This document shows, piece after piece, positions 36,313 to 47,741 of a stretch of DNA of 64,000 bases (position 1 is its first letter; each line of letters opens with the position of its first letter). Position numbers and translations under genes: made by a program. Under the pieces are notes generated by a model. That model worked only from the letters and a program-made list of their open reading frames with translations, had not been told where the DNA came from and searched no databases. Source of the DNA: Saccopteryx bilineata (lineage: Eukaryota > Chordata > Mammalia > Chiroptera > Emballonuridae); contig NC_089491.1 in assembly GCF_036850765.1 (NCBI RefSeq), forward strand, positions 183,065,520 to 183,129,519. The letters are read 5' to 3'.

Positions 36313-37233
36313 CACTGGTGGGATTCAGCCGGTTTGCACAAGTTCGACAGAACTGATACCTAATTTTTTGTTGAGTTTGGCAAACCGGTTTTTAAAGTGA
36401 CATTTGTAATCATAGTTCTCTCTAAGGTGGGCACCTGGGCAGTCACCCAATGTGGAAATCACAAATTTACATTCCTTACTCTTTTTTAATGTTCATCTGC
36501 GCAACAGCGCATTATTTTTTGGTTTTGGTTTTGGTTTGGGGGTCTTTTTTGTATTTTTCTGAAGTGAGAAGCAGGGAGGCAGAAAAACAGACTCCCACAT
36601 ACAACCCAACCAAGATCCACCCAGCAAGCCCACTAGGGGGCAATGCTCTGCTCATCTGGGTGGTTGCTCTGTTGCAACCAAAACCATTCTAGTGCCTGAG
36701 GCAGAGGCCATGGAGCTGTCCTCAGTGCCCGGGCCAACTTTGCTCCAATGGAACCTTGGCTGCGGGAGGAGAAGAGAGAGACAGAGAGGAAGGAGAGGGG
36801 GAGGGAGGAGAAGCGATGGGCACCTCTCCTGTGTGCCCTGGCCGGGAATCGAACCCAGGAAATCCACACGCCAGGCGGACGCTCTACTACTGAGCCAACC
36901 AGACAGGGCTGCAACAGTGTATTCTAAAACCTGTAGTAATGTTCATTTCATCCACAGGTGAAAAAAGTAACAAGTGAGGAGGACAATCAAGAAGCAGTAT
37001 GGAAATAGACTAAATAACAGTTTATTGGTTTTTGTCAGGAATTACTTAATAGTTTTTCATTAATATTTTAAAATTCTTTCTTATAATCTAGTTTTGTGTA
37101 CCTCTTCTATTGTTCTTATTTAAGTATTAAATGCATGAAATAATAAACTACCTTTCAGTATATCATTTTTTTATATTTAAAACAGTCATTAAGCAGAAAA
37201 CCAGTTGTTTAAATTATTTGAATCCCACCACTG
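36313..37233. mobile_element. hAT-type non-autonomous DNA transposon, split by a SINE
   Basis: The left end CACTGGTGGGATTCA and the right end TGAATCCCACCACTG are inverted repeats differing at one base. Flanks GTCTGTAC (36305-36312) and ATCTATAC (37234-37241) are 8 bp with 6 matches, as expected for an aged hAT duplication. Without the SINE the element is about 510 bp and non-coding. Confidence 0.85.
36514..36910 (-). mobile_element. GC-rich tRNA-derived SINE (copy 4)
   Basis: Minus-strand copy inside the hAT, more diverged than the other three. Flanks GCAACAGCGCATT (36501-36513) and GCAACAGTGTATT (36911-36923) match at 11 of 13. Carries CCACTAGGGGGCAA at 36630-36643, a very good CTCF core. 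CpG sites have decayed to TG/CA, consistent with age. Confidence 0.92.
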
Positions 37234-37340
37234 ATCTATACTGTTTCTGTTTATGTAATGTACCTCAGTCCTCACACAGGAAGCATTTGCTAAAAATACG
37301 TCACATAGATTGTGAGGCAAGCAACCCTATAGGGCTGGAA

Positions 37341-37729
37341 TTTGGGCAAAACAGCTGTGTTAGGCTTGCTCACTGGTTTCCTGGCTGCAAGCACTTTGCA
37401 CAGTTAGTGAGTGAGCACATGGCAGAAAGCCATGTGTGTGTCTCTATGAAAAGCTATGGGTGCTCCATCTTGGGGACAATTCTCCCAGATGGCTGTCCCA
37501 CCACTGCGAGGTACAGTTCCCTGATTCCCTCAGCCACCACCATGAGGGGTGTTTTTCCTGATCCCTTGCCCTCTACTGCAAAAAAGTAGGTTTTCCTTTG
37601 TTATTTGCTTGCCTGTCTCTGCAAGCCTCCAATAAACAGGAATGGCTGGATGCTTTCTGGTTCCTCCATTTGCCTACCATCTGCCTGAATTCAATGCAAA
37701 CCTGCCTGGCCTCGACCACCAGTATTACA
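37341..37729 (+). repeat. 3' LTR of the retrovirus (389 bp)
   Basis: Full-length partner of the 5' LTR. The first bases read TTTGGG (TG changed to TT) and it ends ATTACA, followed by GCTTA. AATAAA lies at about 37632. A convincing polypurine tract is not preserved upstream (GGGCTGGAA only). Confidence 0.88.
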
Positions 37730-37734
37730 GCTTA

Positions 37735-40700
37735 TAATACAAAAGGGAGAGAGACATTACATAAACAATTATATATATCCTTACATTTTGCAGTAATGCA
37801 ATAATATTGGGGGAAGAACAGAAAAGACTTTATGTACACATAGGTTACAGTTAAATCAAGGCCTAAAGGGTAATAGGACAGAGCCTAGAAAAACAGTGGA
37901 GAAAATAATGCCCAAGGAATAAAGTGCAGCATGGGTGAAGAACAATAAGAGGTCAGCACATGTAAGGAATAGAAAGACGGCCAGTCAATGAAGAAGGTGA
38001 AACTGGCATACCATCGGCAGGGAGAAGAGTAGGAGCCAGAACATGGCCTACAGGTCACATTAAGTATTTTTAGCACAAGGATTGGCAGTGAACAGTATTG
38101 ACATGATTGACAATAAGGCAAGAGTGGAAGATAGGAGACCAATTCTAGGGGTGCTCAGTAGTCCAGGTGGACCCTACTTCTTTTCAGTGAGTTTCTTCTA
38201 TTTCCACCAGTCACTTACACTCCACTCTGATTTTTCAAGATAAAGCTTTACTTATTAGAGACACTGAGATCCCTTTTTTCTTCTATGTGGCAAATCAAAT
38301 AATCAGTTTTGGGTATTCTCAGCTGTGTTCACTGTTCTTAGAAGCAGCTTTGTCATTAAAACTTGATGATTTAAGCTTGTGCAGTTGATCCCCAGATAAA
38401 GTCTATACATTCCCTTATATTATAAGGAGTTACGTCCTTGAATGCTATTAAAGATACACATACACACACATTTTTTAACAAAGAATTTGCTAAATTGGAA
38501 ATGAAAATACATTTGTCAAATTTTATTTCAATGATGAATCATGTTTAACATTTTATCACAGGTATCCTTAACTTGAACTCCATAAATCCCTAAGGAGAAA
38601 CTATGAACTACCTTCCTGAGAGAATATGCAAATACATCGATCCATTTGTACTTAGAGATTTTCCTCTCCAGATTTTCAGTAGGTTTCAAGATTGAATGAC
38701 TAGGGTTAACCCACCTGTTCCTAGCAAGCTTTGCCCTCACCCCCATAGACACATGACCCCAGCCTGGCCAATCAGAGTCCCCCGGCCCTGACAAATGAAC
38801 ATGAGAGGAAAGAAGCTGTGTTTACACTGGAGTTGCTAAGTGTGGGCTGCAATGACCATGTCCCCTAACCTCGTGGAAAAGTCCTCCCAAATAGAACAAA
38901 TTTAGAAAGAAATAAAAATAAAGGTAAATAAAATAGGTAGAAAGAGACTTCTGCCATCATTAAATCCACTCATTAAGTCATTAGCTCTTCTCTTTCTCCA
39001 GTTCTTCCAAGTATTCTTCCAAGTCAGTTGAGCTGATCAATTCTTTTTTGTTAAGCTAGCTGGAGTTGGAATTCTCAGTCACTTGAAACAGAATTAGTCC
39101 TAGCTTTGAAAATAACCCCCAAAAGCAGAAGAATTATCTCCTTAATGTAATAATATGATATCAGAATCCATCAGAGATTTAAAGATATTAAAATTAAACC
39201 AAAATACAAATTTGTATTTGACCAGTTAACATTGAGAAATATTATTATGACTTAGAGACCTACATACACTTTGTTGGATTTAATTCTAGTGGCAGAAATT
39301 AAAGTTTAATTGGACACCTGTGGGAAGCTTATTAAATTATATTTACACATTAAATATTTATGTAATAAATCTAATAAACCATAAGAAGACTTGAGGTTAC
39401 AAATCAGATGGCATACTTTAGATAAATTTAAAGGAATTAGGCAGCTTTCATAAAATTTTTTAATCCTGTATATGTCATAAAAGATTAAAAATTCTAGGAC
39501 AGAGAAGGATCTGTAGGTCTTTTCAATTTGATTCTAGTGATAATAAAAGACTAAAAACTGCCAAATCACAAAATATAAAAACATTCTGTTTAATCAATAG
39601 TATAAGTTTCTAGAATATTCTCCAAATTAATAAGATATATAGTAATAAGAAGTACCTATGAGTAAATTAAAAATATGGTGAATTATAACTCAGCCCAATA
39701 CCATTATCCGAACTATATCAAAAGTGCATTTAACATAAGAATGTGATAAGTTTTCTTAACTCCAGTAGCACTGGCAATAAATAAAATTTATCTTTCCTTC
39801 TTCATACTAGAGAGTCATAACATTCCAGAAACCTCACAAAACTACAAAACAAATGCTTTTAAGACTCTTAGACCACCCTTAACACTTTACCACAGACTCA
39901 TACCTGCAGGCTTATAGCCATATCTAGATTACTTGAAGTTCCTAATTATTGAGTTCAATGACCAGTTATTGGCTGAGATGTGCATTATAAATTTAGTTTC
40001 CAGTCAGAGAAATAGTAATGTAGTAAAATTCATTGAGAATGAGATGTTTCAGATAAATAAATTTTATCAAGCAGATAAAGAGGCAAATAATATATTGAGA
40101 GGGAGCAATATGTCAGGCCCTAGCTGGCTTCACTTGACATATATCACCCCAGCCTCACAGCGCCCCCACATGGTGGGAAGTATCACTTCCACTTTGTAGA
40201 TAAAAAGATAAGAAAACTAAGTTCACAGCATTAACTAACCTGCCCACATCCCTTAGGCATTAGAAGTAGGTGAATCTCGATGAAATGTTAATCCAATCTA
40301 ACTCCAACTCCTGTTTTCACCATATCATGCTGCCTTCTTTTAGCTACCAAATTTTTTTCATGTAGATCATGTTTTAGTTAATATTTGGTCATAAAGTGGG
40401 AGTGAATTTTAGATGTGACTGTCTTTTTAAAATAGAAAACATTGAACATATTTTTGTAATATCTAAGGGATAATTATCAATATAGAGTTTTTCTTTAATT
40501 TTTCTTTTTTACCCTTCCAGGTCAAGCTTTTAATTATTCCACTTGCTGTCATTGTGTATTGTATGCACCACAAACACTGCCTCTTCATAATAGTAGCTCT
40601 CCACACACATATATGTGAGTGATATACACACACACACACACAGCATACCTGTAGATTTGGTCTTTCGATCTTCTTGGGATGGGAAAACAAAATGACCATG

Positions 40701-40808
40701 TTGTTTAATAATTATAAATTTATTAAGAGTCATTAAAATTCTGGAAGAACTCAAAGTCAAGTTCATGTCTTCATAATATGGTCTTTGAAATCACTGTTTC
40801 AGAGGCCT
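37735..40808. other. Non-genic tract
   Basis: A+T-rich, no credible gene. A MIR-like relic lies at 40140-40336 and a short CA run near 40628-40642. The remainder is unrecognised. Confidence 0.55.
40140..40336. repeat. MIR-like relic
   Basis: The pattern 'ccccagcctcacagc', 'attatcacttccactttgtagata', 'agaaaactaagttcac', then 'aatctaactcc' follows MIR layout. Diverged; by eye. Confidence 0.4.
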
Positions 40809-40820
40809 CCTCAGTTTATT

Positions 40821-41174
40821 CTTGTTTATTTTTTTAGAGAGACAGACAGACAGAAAGGAAGATAAAAACATCAACTCATAGTTGTGGCACTTTAGTTGTT
40901 CATTGATTGCTTTCTTCTATGTGCCTAGACCAAGGGGTGGGGGCTTCAGCTGAGCCAGCGACCCCTTGCTCAAGCCAGTGACCTTGGGCTTCAAGCCAGT
41001 GACCATAGGGTCATGTCTATGATTCCACACTCAAGCCGGTGACCCTGCACTCAAGCTGGTGAGCCCATGATCAAGCAGGATGAGCCTGTACTCAAGCCAG
41101 CGACTTTGGGGGTTCAAACCTGCATCCTCAGTGCCCCAGGTTGATACTCTACACTATACCACCACCTGGTAAGG
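40821..41174 (-). mobile_element. VES/Rhin-1-like SINE, long form
   Basis: Minus-strand copy: T-rich plus GACAGACAGACAG tail at the left, 'ttagttgttcattgattgctttct' end module, central array of 'actcaagccagtgacc' blocks, tRNA-like head at the right ending CACCTGGTAAGG. Perfect target duplication CCTCAGTTTATT (40809-40820 and 41175-41186). Confidence 0.9.
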
Positions 41175-41189
41175 CCTCAGTTTATTTTT

Positions 41190-41877
41190 TTTTAATTCTA
41201 ATAAAAGTTATATTTTAAGAATTGATGTCTCAGAAAGCAGGATTAGAGATAATCACCTCCAAATACATAAAATGTGGATATAATATAATAATTATATATT
41301 TATATAGTTTGGTTTGGGATTTCTAGCAAACACGCTGATTTCTAAATATAGACTTTAGCAATGATTATGAAATGGATTATATATTCCATCCCTTACTCAC
41401 CTGTTTGCATTGCTATAAAATATCACTTGTGATAGCCCATGTCATTCCTTATTTTATCCAGCTTTCTTAAAAGAACAGTAAAAGCCTTCCTATAACAATG
41501 AAAGTCAGCATTTGTTGTGCACATCCTGGACACCAAGCACTAAGCTAAGCACTCTGTGTGCAGTAACTTATTAATTCTCATAACCAAGCAGGTCTTCCAG
41601 TAGTGGCTGCACTCGCTGGGCTCTTCACACTTTAGGATGCTAGTCACATAGACTACAATATGAATGATGCTCTTTGGGAATGGACAATGCCTACCTCATG
41701 CAGTGGCTTAAAGGTAGGTACTACTTTGATTGCCATTATTACAGAAACCAAAGGAAATGAGGCTTTGAAAATTATGTGATAGAACTAGATTAGAAAAAGA
41801 GGTCTTAATCACTATCATAGACTACATCCTATAGTTTCCTGTGGAATACTTAAGTTGTGATACTTCAAGATATATCT
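41190..41877. other. Non-genic tract
   Basis: A+T-rich sequence with a MIR-like piece at 41503-41595 and otherwise nothing recognised. Confidence 0.5.
41503..41595. repeat. MIR/L2-like relic
   Basis: 'tgtgcacatcctggacaccaa', 'gcactaagctaagcactctgt' and 'aacttattaattctcataacc' match the typical MIR/L2 core text. By eye. Confidence 0.45.
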
Positions 41878-42225
41878 GTTATAGGCTAAAAAATTCTTAT
41901 GTTGAAATTATAACCTTCAAGGTGATGGTACGAGAAGGTGAGATATATAGGAAATAATTAGGTCATGAAGGCAGAGCCCTTATGAATGGGATTAGTGCCC
42001 TTATAGGAAGAAACACAATAGTTGGCAATCTGTCATTTTCCCTCTCTGCCATGTGAAGATATTACCAGAAAATTAAACCAAAAGTAGAGCCCTTACCAAA
42101 AAACAGACCATGCTAGCTTCCAGATATCAGATGTCCTGGCTCCAGAACTGTGAGAAATAAATGGCTGTTGTTGAAGCCACCCAGTCTATGGTACTCTGTT
42201 ATGAATGCCTAAATTGACATAAAAC
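41878..42225 (+). mobile_element. MaLR-type LTR (MST/MLT1-like)
   Basis: Contains the MaLR landmarks 'taggtcatgaaggcagagccc', 'atgaatgggattagtgccc', 'ctctgccatgtgaagat' and 'ccagaactgtgagaaataaat', with the polyadenylation signal, then 'aagccacccagtctatgg'. Diverged and solo; no internal region seen. The subfamily cannot be fixed by eye. Confidence 0.8.
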
Positions 42226-42229
42226 AATA

Positions 42230-43773
42230 CCCATACATGCAGACACTCAGATACATATGTCCAAACACTCAATGCAGAAATGGCCCAACTTAGCAGCAGA
42301 TTATCCAATAACAAATGTGAATCAGTGTCAGTTTTTCAAGCATGCTAAAAATTAACAAAGGCCAGGAAAGTCCTGAGGACTCTAAGGAATCCCTTAAATA
42401 TATATAAGGGCAACTTAAAGAGCCAGCTTTCTTGACCAGTACCCCATGTCTACCTGAGGTCTCCAAGAGCCAATACATACTTGACCCATACAGTTGTCAT
42501 GGCTGACATACTTGACCCATACAGTGTCATGGCTGACATACTAGGTTTAGCATTAGACAATGGTATAGTGCAATAAATAAAGAATAGTCCCTGGTCCTCA
42601 AGGACATCAAGGGACAGAAAAAAACTAAATATTCTCAAACATGTATAACAGTGCTAACAAAATATGAACAAAGCACTGATTGAGTAATCATCTTTGCCTG
42701 TGCATAGAACAGGAGGTTGGGAAAAAAGTCAAAGAAAGAAAGAAAGCCAACATTTCTAATGGGTTTTGAGGGACAAGCAGGAGTATGCCTGGTTAAGAAG
42801 CTGAGGTAAAGCTGGTGGGAACAAGCTTCTCCTTGCTTCATAATTAACTGTAAAAGAAAATTTTCCTTCCTGCTCTCACTATAACTACTGCTTTGTCCTC
42901 CTTTGATTATGTATCCTTTTGAATATAAAGTAAGTAATCAGAGCAGATTTATGAGGTTTTAATTTGGATAAAATGGAATGAGCTGATTCAGAAACTGCTA
43001 CTGTATTTAAAATATTTTTCTAAGTCCACTTTTAAAAATAGCCACTGTATCTTGACTTTTCAATAGTTTATGTTGTAAAAACATGAGCCATTTTTTTCAG
43101 AAAGTATAACTTAAAGGTCACAATTAAATTAAACATCAACATTTATTAAAATCATTAATACTCCCTGAAAATTAGGTTACTCTTGCCAGTGTGTATTTAA
43201 ATTGGAAACTGGTGACTAGTATGATGTGTTTCACATTGTTACACCACAGCAACATGGAAGCCATTACAAAAATGTAAAAAAATTGCTGAGATGGTGATGC
43301 CTGAGTTCTTTTCCAGTAAACTCCTAAGAGCTGAGCTATTGAACAATAGTGTCATAAATGTTCCAAATTACTATGGTTTTAGAAAATTCTAGAGCTATGA
43401 GCTACCACCAAAATCTAAAGAATTCCTTTATTTTAAGACAGTTATATACCCACAGGACCCAACTGCCTCATCAACCTAAAGTAAGATAATCAAATATATT
43501 CTGGGAGAGGAAAACTAAGCTAGCAACTCCTGATATTTAAGTGAACCTACAGCTACCATGCTCAGTGCTCATAGCTTTCATTAAAGAAGGCACGGGGGCT
43601 ATCCTGAGCATAGTTTCTCCATCACCTTTCTGTCTTATCAACAGTCCATCCAACAAGGAGAGAAGCTACCCCATTCCTATGTCACCTGTATATATTCTGG
43701 ATGGTACTAGCCTTGATTTCTTTTTGTACAGCACACCCTTATGCTCATGCAACCTATAGCCCTGTTGATAAAC
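42230..43773. other. Non-genic tract
   Basis: Unique-looking DNA with one short tandem duplication (42480-42540). No gene or repeat family recognised. Confidence 0.5.
42480..42540. repeat. Two-copy tandem repeat (31 + 30 bp)
   Basis: The unit starting ACTTGACCCATACAG is present at 42480-42510 and 42511-42540. The copies differ by one T. Confidence 0.9.
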
Positions 43774-43781
43774 GTGTAAAC

Positions 43782-44111
43782 CAGGGGTCCCCAAACTTTT
43801 TACACAGGGGGCCAGTTCACTGTCCCTCAGACCATTGAAGAGCTGGACTATAAAAAAAACTATGAACAAATCCCTATGCACTGCACATATCTTATTTTAA
43901 AGTAAAAAAACAAAATGGGGACAAATACAACATTTAAAATAAAGAACAAGTAAATTTAAATCAACAAACTGACCAGTATTTCAATGGGAACTAGGCTCCT
44001 CTCGTTGACCACCAATGGAAGAGGTGCCCCTTCCAGAAGTGCAGTTGGTGGCCAGATAAATGGCCTCAGGGGGCTGCATGCAGCCCGTGGGTCATAGTTT
44101 GGGGACCCCTG
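43782..44111. mobile_element. hAT-type MITE (330 bp)
   Basis: Ends CAGGGGTCCCCAAACT and AGTTTGGGGACCCCTG are perfect 16-bp inverted repeats. The 8-bp flanks GTGTAAAC / GTGTAAAT match at 7 positions. No transposase frame; non-autonomous. Low divergence of the ends suggests a fairly recent insertion. Confidence 0.92.
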
Positions 44112-44119
44112 GTGTAAAT

Positions 44120-47100
44120 TCAATGACATGACTTCCTCTCATCTGATTAGAGTGCATACTCAGAAAGGTTGAACAAAACCATCTGTCAGCACCAGCATCT
44201 CACACTCTTTACATCTGAAATTAGAAGTATCCAACTAGAGGAAACATTGACCAAAATGTTTGCCTTTCACTCAGAAATGCCACTGGTCCAGAGCTGCTGG
44301 CTTTTACCTTGCTAACAGAAACACCTTCTTGGAATCTATAATTTGCTGTAAATCTAGCTGGCCACTTTCGTTTCCGATCTCATCCTAAGGTCCAAGTCAC
44401 ATACTTACCCCATCAGAACCCAGCAGAAACGGCCTGTTATTGTCCAGTCCAATCTACAAAGGGTATCGCTAAATTAAGCAGCAACTAGAGTTGTGCAGAA
44501 TGGCTATTTACAGATTACATGCTTCCTTGTAAACACCTGGGAGCTGGCAGGGCAGGATGGCATGCACTGATGGGAAATTATACAAATAACAAATGAGCAA
44601 TGTCAAATTATTCTGGGGCTGCTCAGACTCGGAGACAAAAGCAAGCAAGCCCGTGAGAGCCAGGAATGAAACTCCATCCTCCTCTGACCCTATTGTGCCC
44701 GTGCACCACAGTACCTATTAATGTAACATCAAGCCCTATTTTTAGACCTCTGCAATTCCACGGCATAAATCATTCCTGTGCCACAAGTCACCTTTGAGTT
44801 AGCAATGCCAAGTGTAACATTTTGCAGGGTTCTACAAACTATATAATTGAAAGCAAATGATATTAAAAATCAATATCGGTAACTTTAAAAGAATAAAATT
44901 AGCCTAAAAATAGACTTTTAAAGAGAATTTATTAAGTAATAATTAAAAGAAAAAGTGACAAATGTGTCACTTAGCTAATGTTTATCTGCACAATAGCTTT
45001 CATAGTGGAATTTGAAAGGCTGCTCTTTTGCTTTAAAATATATGCTAATGAATATCTTGTTTACTTTTTACATAATACTGTTTAATCCTCATAGCTTTTT
45101 AGCCAAGAGGGTTCTCTCTGAATTGAACATGTGATTAAAGAAGAAAAGACACAGCACAACCAAAGGCACAAATTGGCCAGAGTGTTAACTTTTTGTTATA
45201 GTTGATGACCACTGTTGGGGAAATATAACTAAAAACAAAATCTTCTCACAGCTCAGAAGTTCTCTCCCCAAAGGTAACAGGGGGGAAAAAAAGTTCAATA
45301 TTCAAGAAAGAATTAAACCAGAATGTAATGTGCATCACAGCAATCTGCTAAGAGATTGCAAAGATATAAGGAAATCTCATTCTTTTTTATTGCCAAGCAG
45401 AAACAAAGCATTGCGTACATATCTTCAGGACAAACAATAACCAGTCCTCAAATAAGAGGACTTGACAGCATCATTTGTCACACACAGTTCATCTTAAATG
45501 CACCTGGTAATTGGCTTTATCCAGAGAAAAAACAAACTTCTCACATCTTTAGGACAAGAGGTAGTTTTGCAATTTGTTGCAAGGCTCCCACCACATTAGG
45601 CCCCGCCCTTTCCCGCGCACAAGGGAGGCAGGACAGGAGCACTTTCTTCCTTGAGGATGACATTTCAAAGAAATGGCTCCCCGGTCCTTGAGGAAAACAT
45701 CTCTGGGTCACGAAGCTAAGGAAAGGCCTAGCCAGTGTTTAGGATTCCTATACATTTGAAAACAAGGAGAAAGTACTTTAAGTCACAAGCTTGCTAAAAT
45801 AAATGCTTTAGGAAAATATCAGGAGGAGACATCTCTTCCCTTATTTTCAATAGGGAGAACTGAACTTCCTAATCTGTATTTATCCTAACACCATCCAGGT
45901 TCATTGTGGTTACCATTACACAAACTTGTTCACACAAGATATGAGATGACTGCAAGGCCCCAGAAAATCAGAGTAAAATGAAAAAGATTTCCAAACCATT
46001 AAATCAGCACAAATTAATACATCATGCCAAACCACATGCATTATGGACTGCAATGATTATTGGTAATATATTTCACCAAGGGGAAAACAAATTCCTAATA
46101 AGCCTTTGTTTGTCTGCCGATTTCTAACTGGAATGATGATTGTATTTTTCATTTGTTCAAGGGTAAATTTATAATGATAACCAAAGGGAAGTGCTTTTGC
46201 TCCCCTGTATGAGATTACCTATACAATCATTAGCCATTAAAAATGTATTATATTGAGCACAAAGGGGAGTTTTGCATTCATCTAAATAATGCATGTTACC
46301 TTACAAAAGACAAAAAGTATAACAGAGATAAATTAAATGAATCAACTTACCAAAATTCCCAATCAATCCTATAGTTTGAACATATATTTGGCTGATGATG
46401 TATCCCAGACACGTAGTTCAAACTATCTCATGAAATTTCTCCCTATCTACAGTAATTTTCCACTAAGTGCTCTTATAAAGCATCATCTAATGTTAGCATT
46501 AAGAGGGATGTGTAATACCAATCAATAGCCAAATAAAACAAAACCACCAGAAAGTCAGAAGGGGATAATGCAGAGTAATGCTTTCTGATGAGACCTTTAG
46601 AGGGCAACATCAAAAGGAATCATCCAGACGCTGTTGCCATTAGTAGATCACGTGCAACACTGACAAAGATGCTAACATAGCTCCTAGTTAATGAAAAAAT
46701 AGGTGCAATCTTAGTTCTTGCTACATGGGCTTCAATTCTTCTAGGAAAATGCTTTGATAAAAAAGAATGTCACAAAGAAAAGAATAAATGCTTAATGAAA
46801 ACACTAAGTACAATCCTAAATTCAGACATCATCCAAAAAGTTTTCTGGTTTTCAGTGTTTGGAAAAGTGGAGGAAGAGGAAAAAAAAAAAAAAAAGGATG
46901 CTTCAATGCTGTCATTCTAAAACCTGTCCTCAGATCTGATGTGTTTGGAAAATTAAAAGACTCACTAAAGATGACACGCTGACCTGCTTTCTGAGAGTCC
47001 GGAGAGTAACAGCAAACTTTTCTCTAGTATATTCTCGTTTAATTTACGTGAAAGAAGAAGCTGTTTCTCCTACACTTGCCCCTAACTTCCTACTGTGAAG

Positions 47101-47600
47101 ACATCTGCTTTTATTTGCATTTCAGCAAATTAGAAGTTAAAATAGCTTCACTGTCAGGAGGAGCAGCAGCAATGAAGGGACTTGTGAGAGCTTCGTTTAC
47201 TGCATAGAATGTTCTGTTTTCAAAGAACCACCAATACCTTTTGACGTCAGTAAAGACTCTCTAAAACCATGATACCCTTTCTTTACTTATTCACTATCTC
47301 CTTCGCTGCTGCTCCCCTCATTGACAAAAGTCAAGACAAAATCCTTAACAAGAGACATTCTGCTTTCTTAATACTCCTCAGGCACTGATTGTTGCTTTCA
47401 TATTCTTATACTGTTAAAAATCACCAGTAATAAAACTAATTCATAAAAAGTTTAAAGTAAAACAAAAATTAAGGTCATGCTGCAGTTCAGGCAAAAGTAT
47501 AAAATATCGCTGGTATTTTTTTTCTTTATTTTTTAAATTACAGTTAACATACAATATATTAGCTTCAGGCATACAACATAGTTATTAAACATTTATATAC
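44120..47600. other. Non-genic tract, repeat-poor
   Basis: The longest run in the window without a recognisable repeat until an L1 3' UTR scrap near 47.52-47.6 kb. It has blocks of mixed composition with intact TAAT-, ATTA- and E-box-type words (for example 44.5-44.8 kb and 45.98-46.3 kb) that look like conserved non-coding DNA. Without alignment this is an impression only. No coding frame is credible. Confidence 0.4.
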
Positions 47601-47607
47601 CTTAGGT

Positions 47608-47736
47608 GCTGTTTGGTTGCTCTGCTATTGCCCACCATGAAAGCTGGAATGCCCACTAGTGGGCGGGAGGGACCAGGTTGACCAGCACTGCAAAAGTGGG
47701 CGGTTTTTATAAAAAGGTTCGCCATCACGGCCTTAG
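47608..47736. repeat. Unclassified repeat-like fragment
   Basis: A compact block containing GCCCACTAGTGGGC (perfect palindrome, about 47650), a later 'gtgggcggtttttataaaaagg' and an abrupt change of composition at both edges. It looks like the end of a DNA transposon or SINE, but no terminal repeat or duplication can be shown. Confidence 0.3.
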
Positions 47737-47741
47737 GGACT

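Larger units (their letters stand above)
23881..37729 (+). mobile_element. Decayed endogenous retrovirus with both LTRs, host of L1-B and a hAT
   Basis: Two related LTRs (23881-24266 and 37341-37729) enclose remnants of gag-position, protease, RT, RNase H, integrase and possible env sequence. A perfect 5-bp target duplication GCTTA precedes the left LTR (23876-23880) and follows the right one (37730-37734). L1-B (about 8.1 kb) and a hAT with its own SINE (about 0.9 kb) are inserted. Without them the provirus is about 4.85 kb, so much of gag and env is deleted. The sequence after the left LTR (from TGG at 24269) is where a primer-binding site should be, but I cannot assign a tRNA. Class is uncertain. 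The many stops make it non-functional. Confidence 0.9.
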
